Below, piece after piece: positions 8,851 through 17,900 of a DNA stretch of 64,000 bases; the stretch's first letter is position 1, and the number at the start of each line of letters is the position of its first letter. Made by a program: the position numbers and the translations under genes. The DNA comes from SG8-30 sp963695155 (lineage in GTDB: Bacteria > Pseudomonadota > Gammaproteobacteria > Steroidobacterales > Steroidobacteraceae), in assembly GCA_963695155.1 (NCBI GenBank), contig CAVOGD010000007.1:248001-312000 (forward strand), in the 5' to 3' direction. Under the pieces are notes generated by a model. It did not search any database, was not told the DNA's origin, and saw only the letters and a list, made by a program, of their open reading frames with translations.

Positions 8851-11190
8851 ATGGGCAGAGAGTACAACCCCACCCCAGGCAAGTGGTACGAGAACCTCGA
8901 AGACGAAGACCTCTTCAAGGTGCTCTCCGTGGACGAGGACGCCGAACTGATCGAGATCATCTACGACGACGGCGACGTCGAGGAGATCGACTACGAGACC
9001 TGGCAGGAGATGGACCTGGAACTCTCGTCGGAGCCGGAGGGCTGGGCCGACGAAGAAGACGAGGACGAGGACGACTGGGACGAGGATGACGACGAAGAAG
9101 ACGACTGGGACGAAGACGAAGAAGACGAAGAGACGACGACGAGGACCTCGGGGACCGCAAAGACTACTGACCGGGCCGCGCGCCAGGGCAGCGCCTCCCG
9201 CTCGCCGGCCCGCACTGCCGCGCGCGCGGCACCGTCCGGGACAGGCGGTCGCAAGGCGGCTTCCACGCGCAAGCACGCGGCTGCCGCGCCCGGCGTGGCC
9301 GAGCGCGAACTGCGGGCCCTCCTCGACGCCGCCGTTGACGCCGTCATCATCATCGACGGGCGGGGAGTCATCGAGACTTTCAGCCGCGCGGCCGAGCGCA
9401 TGTTCGGCTATGAAGCGGCGGAGGTGCTCGGCCGCAACGTCAGCATGCTCATGCCCGAGCCCTTCCGCAGCCAGCACGACGGCTACCTGGCCCATCACCT
9501 GAAGACGGGCGAGGCCCGCATCATCGGCAAGGGCCGCGAACTGGTGGCCCAGCGGCGCGACGGCAGCCTGTTCCAGGTGTTCCTGTCGGTGGGCCGCATC
9601 GCGGGACTGAAGGAGCCAAGGTTCGTCGGGCTGATGCAGGACATCACCGACCGCAAGCGCGTCTTCGAGGCGTTGCGCCGCGAGCGCGATCGCGCCCAGG
9701 CATACCTCGACCTGGTCGAGGTCATGCTGGTCAGCCTGGACGCCGACGGCAACATCTCGCTGGTCAACCGCAAGGGCTGCGAGCTGCTGGGCTGGCCCGA
9801 GGACGAGCTGGTGGGCCGCAGCTGGTTCGGCACCTGCATCCCGCAGGACGTGCGGCCCGGCGTCGAGGCCACGTTCAAGAGCCTGATCGAGGGCACGGTC
9901 GCGCCCGCGGACTATGCGGAAAACGAAATCGTGACGCGCAGCGGGCGGCGCAAGCTGATCGCCTGGCGCAACGTCACGCTGCGCGACGAGCGCGGCCTGA
10001 TCAGCGGCACGCTGTCATCCGGCGAGGACGTCACCGAGCAGCGCCGCGCCATGGAAGCGCTCAGCAAGAGTGAGCTGCTGCTGCGCGAGGCGCAGGCCAT
10101 CGCCGGGCTGGGCAACTACGAGACGCGGTTGCCGGCCGGGCCTACGCACTGGTCGCTGCAGATGCACGGCATCCTGGGCACCAGTCCGGAGCGTGGCGCC
10201 CTGTCGCTCGACGACTTCGTGCGCCGCGTCGTGCACCCGGACGACCGCCGGCGATTCACGAGCGCCTGGCACGACCTCGTCTCGGGCAAGAGCTCGCTGG
10301 ACATGGAGATCCGGATCTGCCGGCCGGACGGCTCCACGCGCCACATCCATACGCTGGCCCGGCTGACGCGCGATGCCGAGGGCCATGCACTGGTCGCGGG
10401 CACGCTGCTGGACATCACCGAGCGCAAGCATGCCGAGGAGGACATGCGCCAGGCACAGGACCGCCTCACCCAATTCGGTCGCCTGTCCACGATGGGCGAA
10501 ATGGCGGCCGGCCTCGCGCACGAGATCAACCAGCCGCTGACCGCCATCTCCAATTACGCACAGGCCCTGCAGCGGCTGCTGACGACGCCGGCCGCCGCCG
10601 AGAGCGAGGACATCGATTTCGCGCTGGGCCAGATCTCGGCCCAGGCGCTGCGCGCCGGCGAAGTCATCCGCCGCCTGCGCGCGTTCGTCAAGGACCGCGA
10701 GGCGCACACCGAGATCACCGACCCGGCCCGGCTGGCGGGCGACCTGCTGGTGTTCGCCGAGTCCGATGCGCGGCTCAACAACATCCGCCTCATGATCGAG
10801 GCGGAGGAAGGCCTGCCCAGCGTGGCCTGCGACCCCGTGCAGATTCAGCAGGTCCTGCTCAACCTGATCCGCAACGCGATCGACGCGACCAACGAGGCGC
10901 AGGCGCAGCGGCGGGAGATCCTGATCCGCACCCGCGAGGACGAGCGCGGCGACGTCGAGATCAGCGTCGAGGACCACGGGTCCGGGATTTCCGCGCAGGT
11001 CGCCCAGAACCTCGGCAACCCGTTCTTCACCACCAAAGCCCACGGGACCGGCCTGGGGATCGCCATCAGCCGGTCCATCCTGCGCGCCCACGGGGGGCGC
11101 CTGTCACATAGACCAACACCGGGCGGCGGCGCCACGGTATTCTTTACCCTTCCGGCACATGCTGCGCGCGCACAAAGGGGTCATTCATGA
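8851..11190 (+). CDS. fixL: FixL-like multi-PAS sensor histidine kinase with an acidic DUF6763-like N-terminus
   Basis: The 779-residue frame has these parts in order: an acidic DUF6763-like domain (residues 1-70, MGREYNPTPGKWYENLED) with a Glu/Asp tail to about 94; a basic Ala/Arg/Ser linker (95-150); a FixL-type PAS domain (152-268, MLMPEPFRSQHDGYL); a second PAS (about 280-400); a third PAS with a C-terminal PAC (about 405-528); HisKA with phospho-acceptor His557 (AAGLAHEINQPL); and an HATPase domain. It phosphorylates FixJ, whose gene overlaps its stop by 4 bases. Where FixL has its haem-binding histidine (HIIGxGR) this protein has Arg223 (RIIGKGR), so haem-based O2 sensing is doubtful. 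The junction at residue 94 may be a frameshift: the acidic codons continue in another frame to a stop at 9168-9170, and the kinase could start alone at the GTG at 9295. Confidence 0.85.
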   Translation: MGREYNPTPGKWYENLEDEDLFKVLSVDEDAELIEIIYDDGDVEEIDYETWQEMDLELSSEPEGWADEEDEDEDDWDEDDDEEDDWDEDEEDEETTTRTSGTAKTTDRAARQGSASRSPARTAARAAPSGTGGRKAASTRKHAAAAPGVAERELRALLDAAVDAVIIIDGRGVIETFSRAAERMFGYEAAEVLGRNVSMLMPEPFRSQHDGYLAHHLKTGEARIIGKGRELVAQRRDGSLFQVFLSVGRIAGLKEPRFVGLMQDITDRKRVFEALRRERDRAQAYLDLVEVMLVSLDADGNISLVNRKGCELLGWPEDELVGRSWFGTCIPQDVRPGVEATFKSLIEGTVAPADYAENEIVTRSGRRKLIAWRNVTLRDERGLISGTLSSGEDVTEQRRAMEALSKSELLLREAQAIAGLGNYETRLPAGPTHWSLQMHGILGTSPERGALSLDDFVRRVVHPDDRRRFTSAWHDLVSGKSSLDMEIRICRPDGSTRHIHTLARLTRDAEGHALVAGTLLDITERKHAEEDMRQAQDRLTQFGRLSTMGEMAAGLAHEINQPLTAISNYAQALQRLLTTPAAAESEDIDFALGQISAQALRAGEVIRRLRAFVKDREAHTEITDPARLAGDLLVFAESDARLNNIRLMIEAEEGLPSVACDPVQIQQVLLNLIRNAIDATNEAQAQRREILIRTREDERGDVEISVEDHGSGISAQVAQNLGNPFFTTKAHGTGLGIAISRSILRAHGGRLSHRPTPGGGATVFFTLPAHAARAQRGHS

Positions 11191-11804
11191 AGGAAAAGCC
11201 TGCCACCGTTTTTGTCATCGACGACGATGAGGCCGTCCGTACGTCGCTGCGCCTGCTGCTCAAGTCGGTGGGGCTGCCCGTGGAGACCTTCGCGTCGGCG
11301 CAGGAGTTCCTCGACCAGTATGACGAGGACCGGGCCGGCTGCCTGGTGCTGGACATCCGCATGCCGGGGATCAGCGGCCTGGAGTTGCAGCAGCACCTCA
11401 ACGACCGGAACTCGATCACGCCGATCGTGTTCATCACGGGCCACGGCGACGTGCCCATGGCGGTCGAAGCGATGCAGGCGGGTGCCGTGGATTTCATCCA
11501 GAAGCCGTTCCGCGACCAGGACCTGATCGACCGCATCAATCGCGCGCTGGAGAAGGACAGTTCCATGCGCAGCGAGCTGCGCGAGCGCGACGAGATCCGC
11601 CGCCGCATGTCGCAGCTCACGCCTCGCGAGCGCGAGGTGCTGGACCTGGTCACCCAGGGCAAGGCCAACAAGGTCATTGCGGGCGACCTCAACGTCTCGC
11701 AGCGCACCGTCGAGATCCACCGCGCGCGGGTGATGGAGAAGATGGGCGCCGGTTCGCTGGCCCACCTGGTGCGCATGGTCATCGAGGCGAACCGGGAACT
11801 CTGA
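11187..11804 (+). CDS. fixJ: FixJ-family response regulator (receiver plus LuxR-type HTH)
   Basis: A 205-residue response regulator. The receiver domain has the acidic pocket IDDDE near residue 12, phospho-acceptor Asp56 in LVLDIRMPG and the QKPF lysine. The C-terminal domain is a LuxR-type helix-turn-helix (LTPREREVLDLVTQGKANKVIA...RTVEIHRARVMEKMGA). The ATG overlaps the kinase stop (ATGA), which marks the two as a cognate pair. In relatives FixJ activates fixK/fnr-type genes and cbb3 oxidase operons, which fits the cco operon 3 kb upstream; direct control is inference. Confidence 0.95.
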   Translation: MKEKPATVFVIDDDEAVRTSLRLLLKSVGLPVETFASAQEFLDQYDEDRAGCLVLDIRMPGISGLELQQHLNDRNSITPIVFITGHGDVPMAVEAMQAGAVDFIQKPFRDQDLIDRINRALEKDSSMRSELRERDEIRRRMSQLTPREREVLDLVTQGKANKVIAGDLNVSQRTVEIHRARVMEKMGAGSLAHLVRMVIEANREL

Positions 11805-11970
11805 CGCCGGCGCCGAAAGCACCGACTTGACGGGCGCAAGCCATTGAACCGGTTCGCCTTGCGGGGAGCGCCTAGCGGTTTCCTCTTATTCTTTGCCGGT
11901 GCGAGCGGCCACGATACTGCCCCGCACGGCGCCGCGGCCCTTCGTCTCGACCCGCGGCGGTTCATCGCAC

Positions 11971-12378
11971 ATGGCAGCCAGTCCCAGCATCAAGACCCGT
12001 ACCGCCGCGGGCGTCGTCAGCGTCGTCGACCAGGACGCGTCCAGCGTGCGTCGCATCACGGACCTGCTGGAACCGCTCGGGGTCGAGGTGGAGTCCTACC
12101 CGACCGCCGGCTCCTTCCTGGCGCGCCAGGCGCCGGATCCAGACTGCGTCATCTGCGACATGAAGCTGCCGGACATGTCCGGCATCGAGCTGATACGTGC
12201 GCTGCGCGGCCGCGGTTCACTCACGCCGGTGATCCTGCTGGCCACGGGCGGCGACATACCGGCGGCCGTGGATGGCATGCGCTCGGGCGCACTCGACTTC
12301 CTCGAGAAGGCGGGCGCCGACCGGTTGCTGCGCCGGCACGTCGGCAGGCTCATCAGCCGCAACGAGGCTCCTGCGTAA
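11971..12378 (+). CDS. Receiver-only response regulator
   Basis: A 135-residue protein made of one receiver domain, with phospho-acceptor Asp in VICDMKLPDMSG and a LEK motif that has lost the usual following proline (LEKAGAD). The acidic pocket reads VDQDA, so one of the paired acids is Gln. There is no output domain. I chose the ATG at 11971 (MAASPSIK); an upstream TTG gives an implausible Pro/Arg-rich extension. It lies 166 bases after fixJ and may compete for phosphate from the FixL-like kinase. Confidence 0.88.
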   Translation: MAASPSIKTRTAAGVVSVVDQDASSVRRITDLLEPLGVEVESYPTAGSFLARQAPDPDCVICDMKLPDMSGIELIRALRGRGSLTPVILLATGGDIPAAVDGMRSGALDFLEKAGADRLLRRHVGRLISRNEAPA

Positions 12379-12397
12379 CGCCCGCGGACGTAAGCCG

Positions 12398-13432
12398 GTG
12401 AGCGGCGACCCGCGGCAGGGCTGGTTCGAGGAGCGCCAGTCGGCCTGGCTGTATCGCCGCGTGGCGGCCATCGAATCCGACCCGAAGAAGCAGCGGCTGT
12501 TCGAATCGCTGGCGCGCGCGGCCGAGGACCAGGCGGCCATATGGGTACGCCACATGGACGGCGAACCACCCGCCTTCCGGGCCTCGCTACGGGTCCGGCT
12601 GGTGGCCGCGCTGGCGGGCTGCCTGGGCGTGCGCCGCCTGCGACCCGCGCTGGTGGCCATGAAGTTCCGCGGCCTCTCCGTGTACGACTCGAGCGGCCCG
12701 GCGGGACACGCGATGCCGACCCGGGTCGAGCAGGTCGGTGCCAGCCATCGCGGCGTCGGCGGCAGCGGCGCGCTGCGGGCCGGGGTGTTCGGCGTCAACG
12801 ACGGCCTGGTCTCGAACGCCAGCCTGATCATGGGCGTCGCCGGTGCGGGCGTGGACAGCGGCTACGTGCTGACGGCCGGGGTGGCGGGGCTGCTGGCCGG
12901 CGCGCTGTCCATGGCAGCGGGCGAATACGTCTCGGTGCGCTCGCAGCGCGAGATGTTCGAGTACCAGATCGGGCTGGAGCGCGACGAGCTGCGGGAATAC
13001 CCGGACGAGGAAGCCGAGGAACTGGCGCTGATCTACGAGGCGCGCGGCATGGAACTGGGGCGTGCCCGCGACCTGGCGCGCGAACTCATGAAGCACCCCG
13101 AGCATGCGCTGGACACGCTGGCCCGCGAGGAGCTGGGACTGAATCCGGACGACCTCGGCTCGCCCTGGACGGCCGCCGGTTCGTCCTTCGCGGCCTTTGC
13201 CATGGGCGCGACCGTGCCGCTGCTGCCCTTCCTGCTGCGCCTCGGCGACGGCGGCGCGATCAGGCTGACGATGCTGCTGACCGCCGTCAGCCTGTTCGGG
13301 GTCGGCATGGCGCTGTCGCTGTTCACCGGCCGCAGCGCCATCCGGGGCGGCCTGCGCATGGTGGCGATCGGCGGCGGCGCCGGGCTCGTCACCTGGCTGA
13401 TCGGCAGCCTCGTCGGCGCCAGCCTGGGCTGA
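12398..13432 (+). CDS. VIT1/CCC1-family iron or manganese transporter with ferritin-like N-terminus
   Basis: A 344-residue protein from a GTG start. Residues 8-120 look like the ferritin/rubrerythrin-like helical domain seen in bacterial MbfA-type proteins (EERQSAWLYRRVAAIE... AAEDQAAIW), but the usual ExxH metal motif is not intact. Residues 125-344 are the VIT1 transporter domain, with GVNDGLVSNASLIMGVAGA, AGEYVSVRSQREMFEYQI, the acidic cytoplasmic loop (ELREYPDEEAEELALIYEARG) and C-terminal membrane helices. Family members move Fe2+ or Mn2+ across the membrane. It follows the receiver-only gene by 19 bases and may share its transcript. Confidence 0.9.
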   Translation: MSGDPRQGWFEERQSAWLYRRVAAIESDPKKQRLFESLARAAEDQAAIWVRHMDGEPPAFRASLRVRLVAALAGCLGVRRLRPALVAMKFRGLSVYDSSGPAGHAMPTRVEQVGASHRGVGGSGALRAGVFGVNDGLVSNASLIMGVAGAGVDSGYVLTAGVAGLLAGALSMAAGEYVSVRSQREMFEYQIGLERDELREYPDEEAEELALIYEARGMELGRARDLARELMKHPEHALDTLAREELGLNPDDLGSPWTAAGSSFAAFAMGATVPLLPFLLRLGDGGAIRLTMLLTAVSLFGVGMALSLFTGRSAIRGGLRMVAIGGGAGLVTWLIGSLVGASLG

Positions 13433-13463
13433 AGCGACGGCGCCGCGACGAGCGGGCCGCCGC

Positions 13464-14391
13464 TCAGGCCGTCAGCGAGGCCCGCGGGTCAAAGGGCAGT
13501 TCGCGGCGCATCCTCTCGTAGAAGTCCCGCGCGCGGTCGGAGTCAGCGGGCGGCAGCACGACCTGTAGTGTCACGTACTGGTTGCCGGCGGGCGCTCCCC
13601 CGAGCCCGCGCCCCTTCAGCCGCAGTTGCTGGCCCGCCCGGCTGCCGGCCGGCACGCGCAATTCCACCGGCCCGTCCAGCGTCGGCACGGTCACGGTCGC
13701 GCCCAGCGCCGCCTCCCAGGGCGCAACGGGCAGGGTCAGGGTCACGTCGCGGCCCGCCACCTTGAACAGCCGGTGCGGCCGCAGCCCCACCTTCAGGTAC
13801 AGGTCGCCCCGCGCACCCCCACCGGCGCCCGGGTGAGCCCTGCCCCGCCAGCCGCACCACCTGGCCATCGGTGACGCCGCGTGGCAGCTTGACGTTGAGC
13901 CTGCGCGGCACGAATTCGACGCGGCCGCCCGGACCGGTTTGCGGGCTGCGCAGCTCGACGGGGTGCGAGCCGCCCGCGTGCGCCTGTTCCAGCGTGATCT
14001 CGATCTGGGCGTGGTGGTCCTCGCCGCGCTGCCGGAAGCCGTGCCCCGGCCCGCGCGCGCGCGCGGCGCCGAACAACTGCTCGAAGAAGTCGCTGAAGCC
14101 GGCTGCCCCGCCGGGCCCGGTGAACTCGAAGCCCGAGCCGAAGTCCGGTGGCGGGCGGAACTCCTGGCCCGGCCGGTAGCGGTGGCCGAGCTGGTCGTAG
14201 GCAGCGCGCTTCTCGGGATCCTTGAGCACCTCGTAGGCCTCCTGGACCTCCTTGAAGCGCTCCTCCGCATCGGGTTCCTTGCTGACGTCCGGGTGGTACT
14301 TGCGGGCGCGGCGCCGGTAGGCGCGCTTCACTTCTTCCGCCGACGCGCCGCGCGGCACTCCGAGCAACGCGTAGTAGTCCTTGAATTTCAT
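13464..14391 (-). pseudogene. cbpA: CbpA-type J-protein (DnaJ family), interrupted by a one-base frameshift
   Basis: The first frame gives a J domain with the HPD motif (MKFKDYYALLGV, KYHPDVSKEP), a Gly/Phe-rich linker and the first beta domain up to RLAGQGSPG. The rest continues in the next frame (GDLYLKVGLRPHRLFKV to the stop at 13464). Removing one base of the CCCGGG at 13828-13833 joins them perfectly as GQGSPGAGGGARGDLYLK and gives 308 residues, the usual CbpA length. There is no DnaJ-type zinc finger. CbpA helps DnaK refold proteins. Either the gene is recently broken or this is a sequencing error; both halves are otherwise intact. The ATG at 14391 is preferred. A perfect CTTGAAA element lies upstream at 14442-14448, but the matching -10 is weak. 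Confidence 0.85.
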
Positions 14392-14525
14392 CAACTCGTT
14401 CCCGCGTTCGTCCAGGTCAAGCTTGTGCGGTTTTCGCGGATTTTCAAGTCCCGGTCCCGCGCCCCGGGGAACCGGCGGCGCCTGCGAACGGTCTCACCCT
14501 GCGGCAAGCATGGAGGAGCGAAACG

Positions 14526-14969
14526 ATGAACGCGACCCATTTCGCACTGGCTGCCGGCCTGGCGGGCGTCCTGCTCGCCGGCTGCGCCGCGCAGCCCGCC
14601 GGCCCGGGCGCGTCGGCCCGCTCGAGCGGCGGTGCATGCCTCTTCGAGTCGACCGTCACGAGCTTCCAGCCGGTCGACCTGAGGAAGATCATCATCCACG
14701 GCCACGGCCGGGACAGCGCCTACCTGGCCGAGGTGTCGGGCGGCTGTTTCGACCTGGAGCGCCGCTGGTCGCTGGCCGTGATCGATGGCGACCACAACGG
14801 GCAGATCTGCGGCTACGGTCGCGACAGCGTCGCCTACCGCGACGGCCAGCGCCTGCAGCAGTGCCGCATCCTGCGGCTGGATCGCCTCACCCCGCAGCAA
14901 CTCGAGGCGCTGGAACTGAAGCACGGACTGCGCAAGCCGGACGAAGCGCCCGCCGCCCAGGCCCCCTGA
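14526..14969 (+). CDS. DUF6491-like lipoprotein
   Basis: A 147-residue protein with a lipoprotein signal peptide (lipobox LLAGC, Cys20). The mature part has four further cysteines (CLFES, GGCF, QICGYG, QQCRIL), which suggests two disulfides in the periplasm, and the family-like segment VTSFQPVDLRKIIIHGHGRDSAYL. Function unknown. It has a GGAG-type ribosome site about 10 bases before the ATG. It converges on the RND pump gene, 12 bases away. Confidence 0.85.
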   Translation: MNATHFALAAGLAGVLLAGCAAQPAGPGASARSSGGACLFESTVTSFQPVDLRKIIIHGHGRDSAYLAEVSGGCFDLERRWSLAVIDGDHNGQICGYGRDSVAYRDGQRLQQCRILRLDRLTPQQLEALELKHGLRKPDEAPAAQAP

Positions 14970-14976
14970 CGGGGCC
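14960..14976. terminator. Possible bidirectional terminator between convergent genes
   Basis: GGCCCC, loop CTGAC, GGGGCC spans the stop of the DUF6491-like gene and the gap before the RND gene. Only a short T run follows on the plus strand, so support is modest. Confidence 0.3.
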
Positions 14977-14981
14977 CGCTT

Positions 14982-17900
14982 TCAGCGCAGGTCCGCGTGG
15001 CGCCGGTAGCTGTAGTACAGAAGCGGGATCACGATCAGGGTCAGCAGCGTCGAGACCAGTATCCCGAAGATCAGCGATACCGCGAGCCCGTTGAAGATCG
15101 GGTCGTCCAGAATGAAGAACGCACCGAGCATGGCCGCCAGCGCCGTCAAGGCGATCGGCCGCGCCCGCACCGCGCCGGCGCGGATCACGGCATCGGCCAG
15201 CTCCCGCCCCGCCGCCAGCTCGACGTTGATGAAATCCACCAGCAGGATCGAGTTGCGCACGATGATGCCGGCCAGCGCGATCATGCCGATCATCGAAGTC
15301 GCGGTGAACTGCGCGCCGAGCAGCGCATGGCCGGGCATGATGCCGATCAGCGTCAGCGGGATGGGCGCCATGATCACCAGCGGCACCAGGTAGCTGCCGA
15401 ACTGCGCCACGACCAGCAGGTAGATCAGCAGCAGGCCGACCGAGTACGCCAGCCCCATGTCGCGGAACGTCTCGTAGGTGATCTGCCACTCGCCGTCCCA
15501 CTTGATCGAGAAGCCGGCGGTGGACTCGGGCTGCCGGGTGAAGAACTGCTCGACGTCGCGGCCACCGGGCGCCTCGCGGCTGACGCGGCCGACCAGTTCG
15601 AACATGCCGTACAGCGGGCTGTCCAGCTCGCCGCCACCGTCGGCGGTCACGAACGCGTAGCGTGAGCCGTCCTTGCGGTACACGACCTCGTCCCAGCCGG
15701 CGCGTCGGGCGCGGGTCAGCTCGCTGAGCGGTACCGTGTCGCCCGCGGCGGTACGCACGCGCACGGCCAGCGCCCGCTCAAGGTCGGCCTTTTCCGCGAC
15801 CGGCAGCTCGACGCGTATCGGTACCGGGTATTTCTCCCGGCCGCTGCGCACGTAGGTCGCGTCAAAGCCGCCCAGGGTCATCGCCAGGGTTTCCGCGACC
15901 GCCTGTTGCGGGATGCCGAGCATGGCCGCCTTCTGGCGGTCCACGGTCACGATCCAGCGTGGCGCGTCCGACTCGAGGCTGTCGTCCACGTCGACGATGT
16001 CGGGCGTGGTGTCGAACAGGCGGCGCACCTCGCGGGCCAGATCGCGCTGCGACGCATAGCTGGGACCGTAGATCTCGGCCACGATCGGCGCCATCACCGG
16101 CGGGCCCGGCGGCACTTCGACCACCTGCACCGAGGCGTCGTGGCGCCGGCCGATGGCGGCCAGCGCCGGGCGCACCGCGCGCGCGATGTCATGACTTTGC
16201 CGGTCGCGCCGGTGCTTGTCCTGCAGGTTGACCTGCAGGTCGCCCAGCTCGCCGCCGGCGCGCAGGTAATACTGCCGCACCAGGCCGTTGAAGTTGATGG
16301 GCGCCGAGGTGCCGGCATAGGCCTGGTAGTCGGTCACTTCCGGCACCTTGCGCAACTCCCCGGCAAGCTCCGCCAGCACGGCGGCGGTGCGCTCCACGGG
16401 CGTGCCTTCGGGCATGTTGACGACCACCTGGAATTCCGACTTGTTGTCGAAGGGCAGCATCTTCAGCACGACCCATTTCACGCCCACCATCGCCATCGCC
16501 GCCAGCACCGCGAGCACCATCGCACCATACAGGCGGCGGCGGTTGCGGCGCCCGCCGGCTTCCTTGACGAACGGCGTCAGCAGCCTGCGGAACAGCCCCT
16601 CCAGCGGTGCGTGCCCGTCGCCGTGCGCAGCGCCAACGTGCTTGCCGGCCATGAGGCGATTGGACAGCCACGGCGTGAACACCAGCGCGACGACCAGCGA
16701 GATCAGCATGCCGAGGCTGGCGTTGATCGGGATCGGGCTCATGTACGGGCCCATCAACCCGCTCACGAAGGCCATCGGTATCAGCGCCGCAATGACGGTG
16801 AAGGTGGCGAGTATGGTGGGGCCGCCGACTTCGTCCACGGCCAGCGGGATGGCCTCCAGCAGCTTGCGGTCGCCGAACGCCATGTGGCGGTGGATGTTCT
16901 CGACCACCACGATCGCGTCGTCCACCAGGATGCCGATCGAGAAGATCAGCGCAAACAGCGATACCCGGTTCAGCGTGAAGCCCCAGGCCCAGGACGCAAA
17001 CAGCGTCGCGGCCAGCGTCACGACGACCGCCGCGCCGACCACCACCGCCTCGCGCCAGCCCAGCGCGAACATCACCAGCAGCACCACCGAGGCCGTGGCG
17101 AATGCCAGCTTCTGGATCAGCTTCTGCGCCTTGTCGTTGGCGGTGGCGCCGTAGTCCCGCGTGACCGTCGCCTCGACGCCCTGGGGGATCACGACGCCAC
17201 GCAGCTCCTCGACCCGCTCGATGACGCGCCGCGACACGTCCACCGCGTTCATGCCCGGCTGCTTGGACAAGGCGATGGTCACCGCCGGCGCCTCGCCGTT
17301 GAGCGCGATGCCGCGGTCGGCGGCGGCCGGGCCGGCGCCCATCCACACATAGGCCTCGGGCTGGTCGGGGCCGGCCGTGACCCGCGCCACGTCCTCCAGG
17401 AACACCGGGCGGCCGTCGGCCAGCGCGACCACGAGTCCCGCCACGTCGTCGCGCCCCGCCAGGAACTCGCCCGCCTGCACCGGCGCCTGCGCGTCCCGGG
17501 CGACGACGCTGCCTGCATGCCGCACGACGTTGGCCGCCTGCAGTGCGGCAACGAGTTCCTGCGCCGTCAGGCCGAAGCCCGACAGCCGCTGCGGATCGAG
17601 TTCGACATGCACCGTATCGTCGGGCGCCCCGATCGTGTACACGTTGCGCGCGCCGGGCACTCGCTTCAGTTCGCTTTCCACCGCATGCGCGACCCGGGCC
17701 ATCTCGAACGCGCCGCGGCCCGGGTCCCTGGTCCACAAGGTCACGCCCACGATCGGCACGTCGTCGATGCCCTTGGGCTTGATGATCGGCTGCAGCCAGC
17801 CGAGGTTGGCGGGCCGCGTGTCCAGGTTCGAATACACCGCGTTGTACAGGCGGATGATGGCGTCGTTGCGCGGCAGGCCCACTTCGAACTCGACGGTCAG

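Noticed and set aside
14420..14448. A sigma-32 promoter for the J-protein gene
   Set aside because: The -35 (CTTGAAA on the minus strand) is perfect, but nothing at the right distance resembles CCCCATnT.
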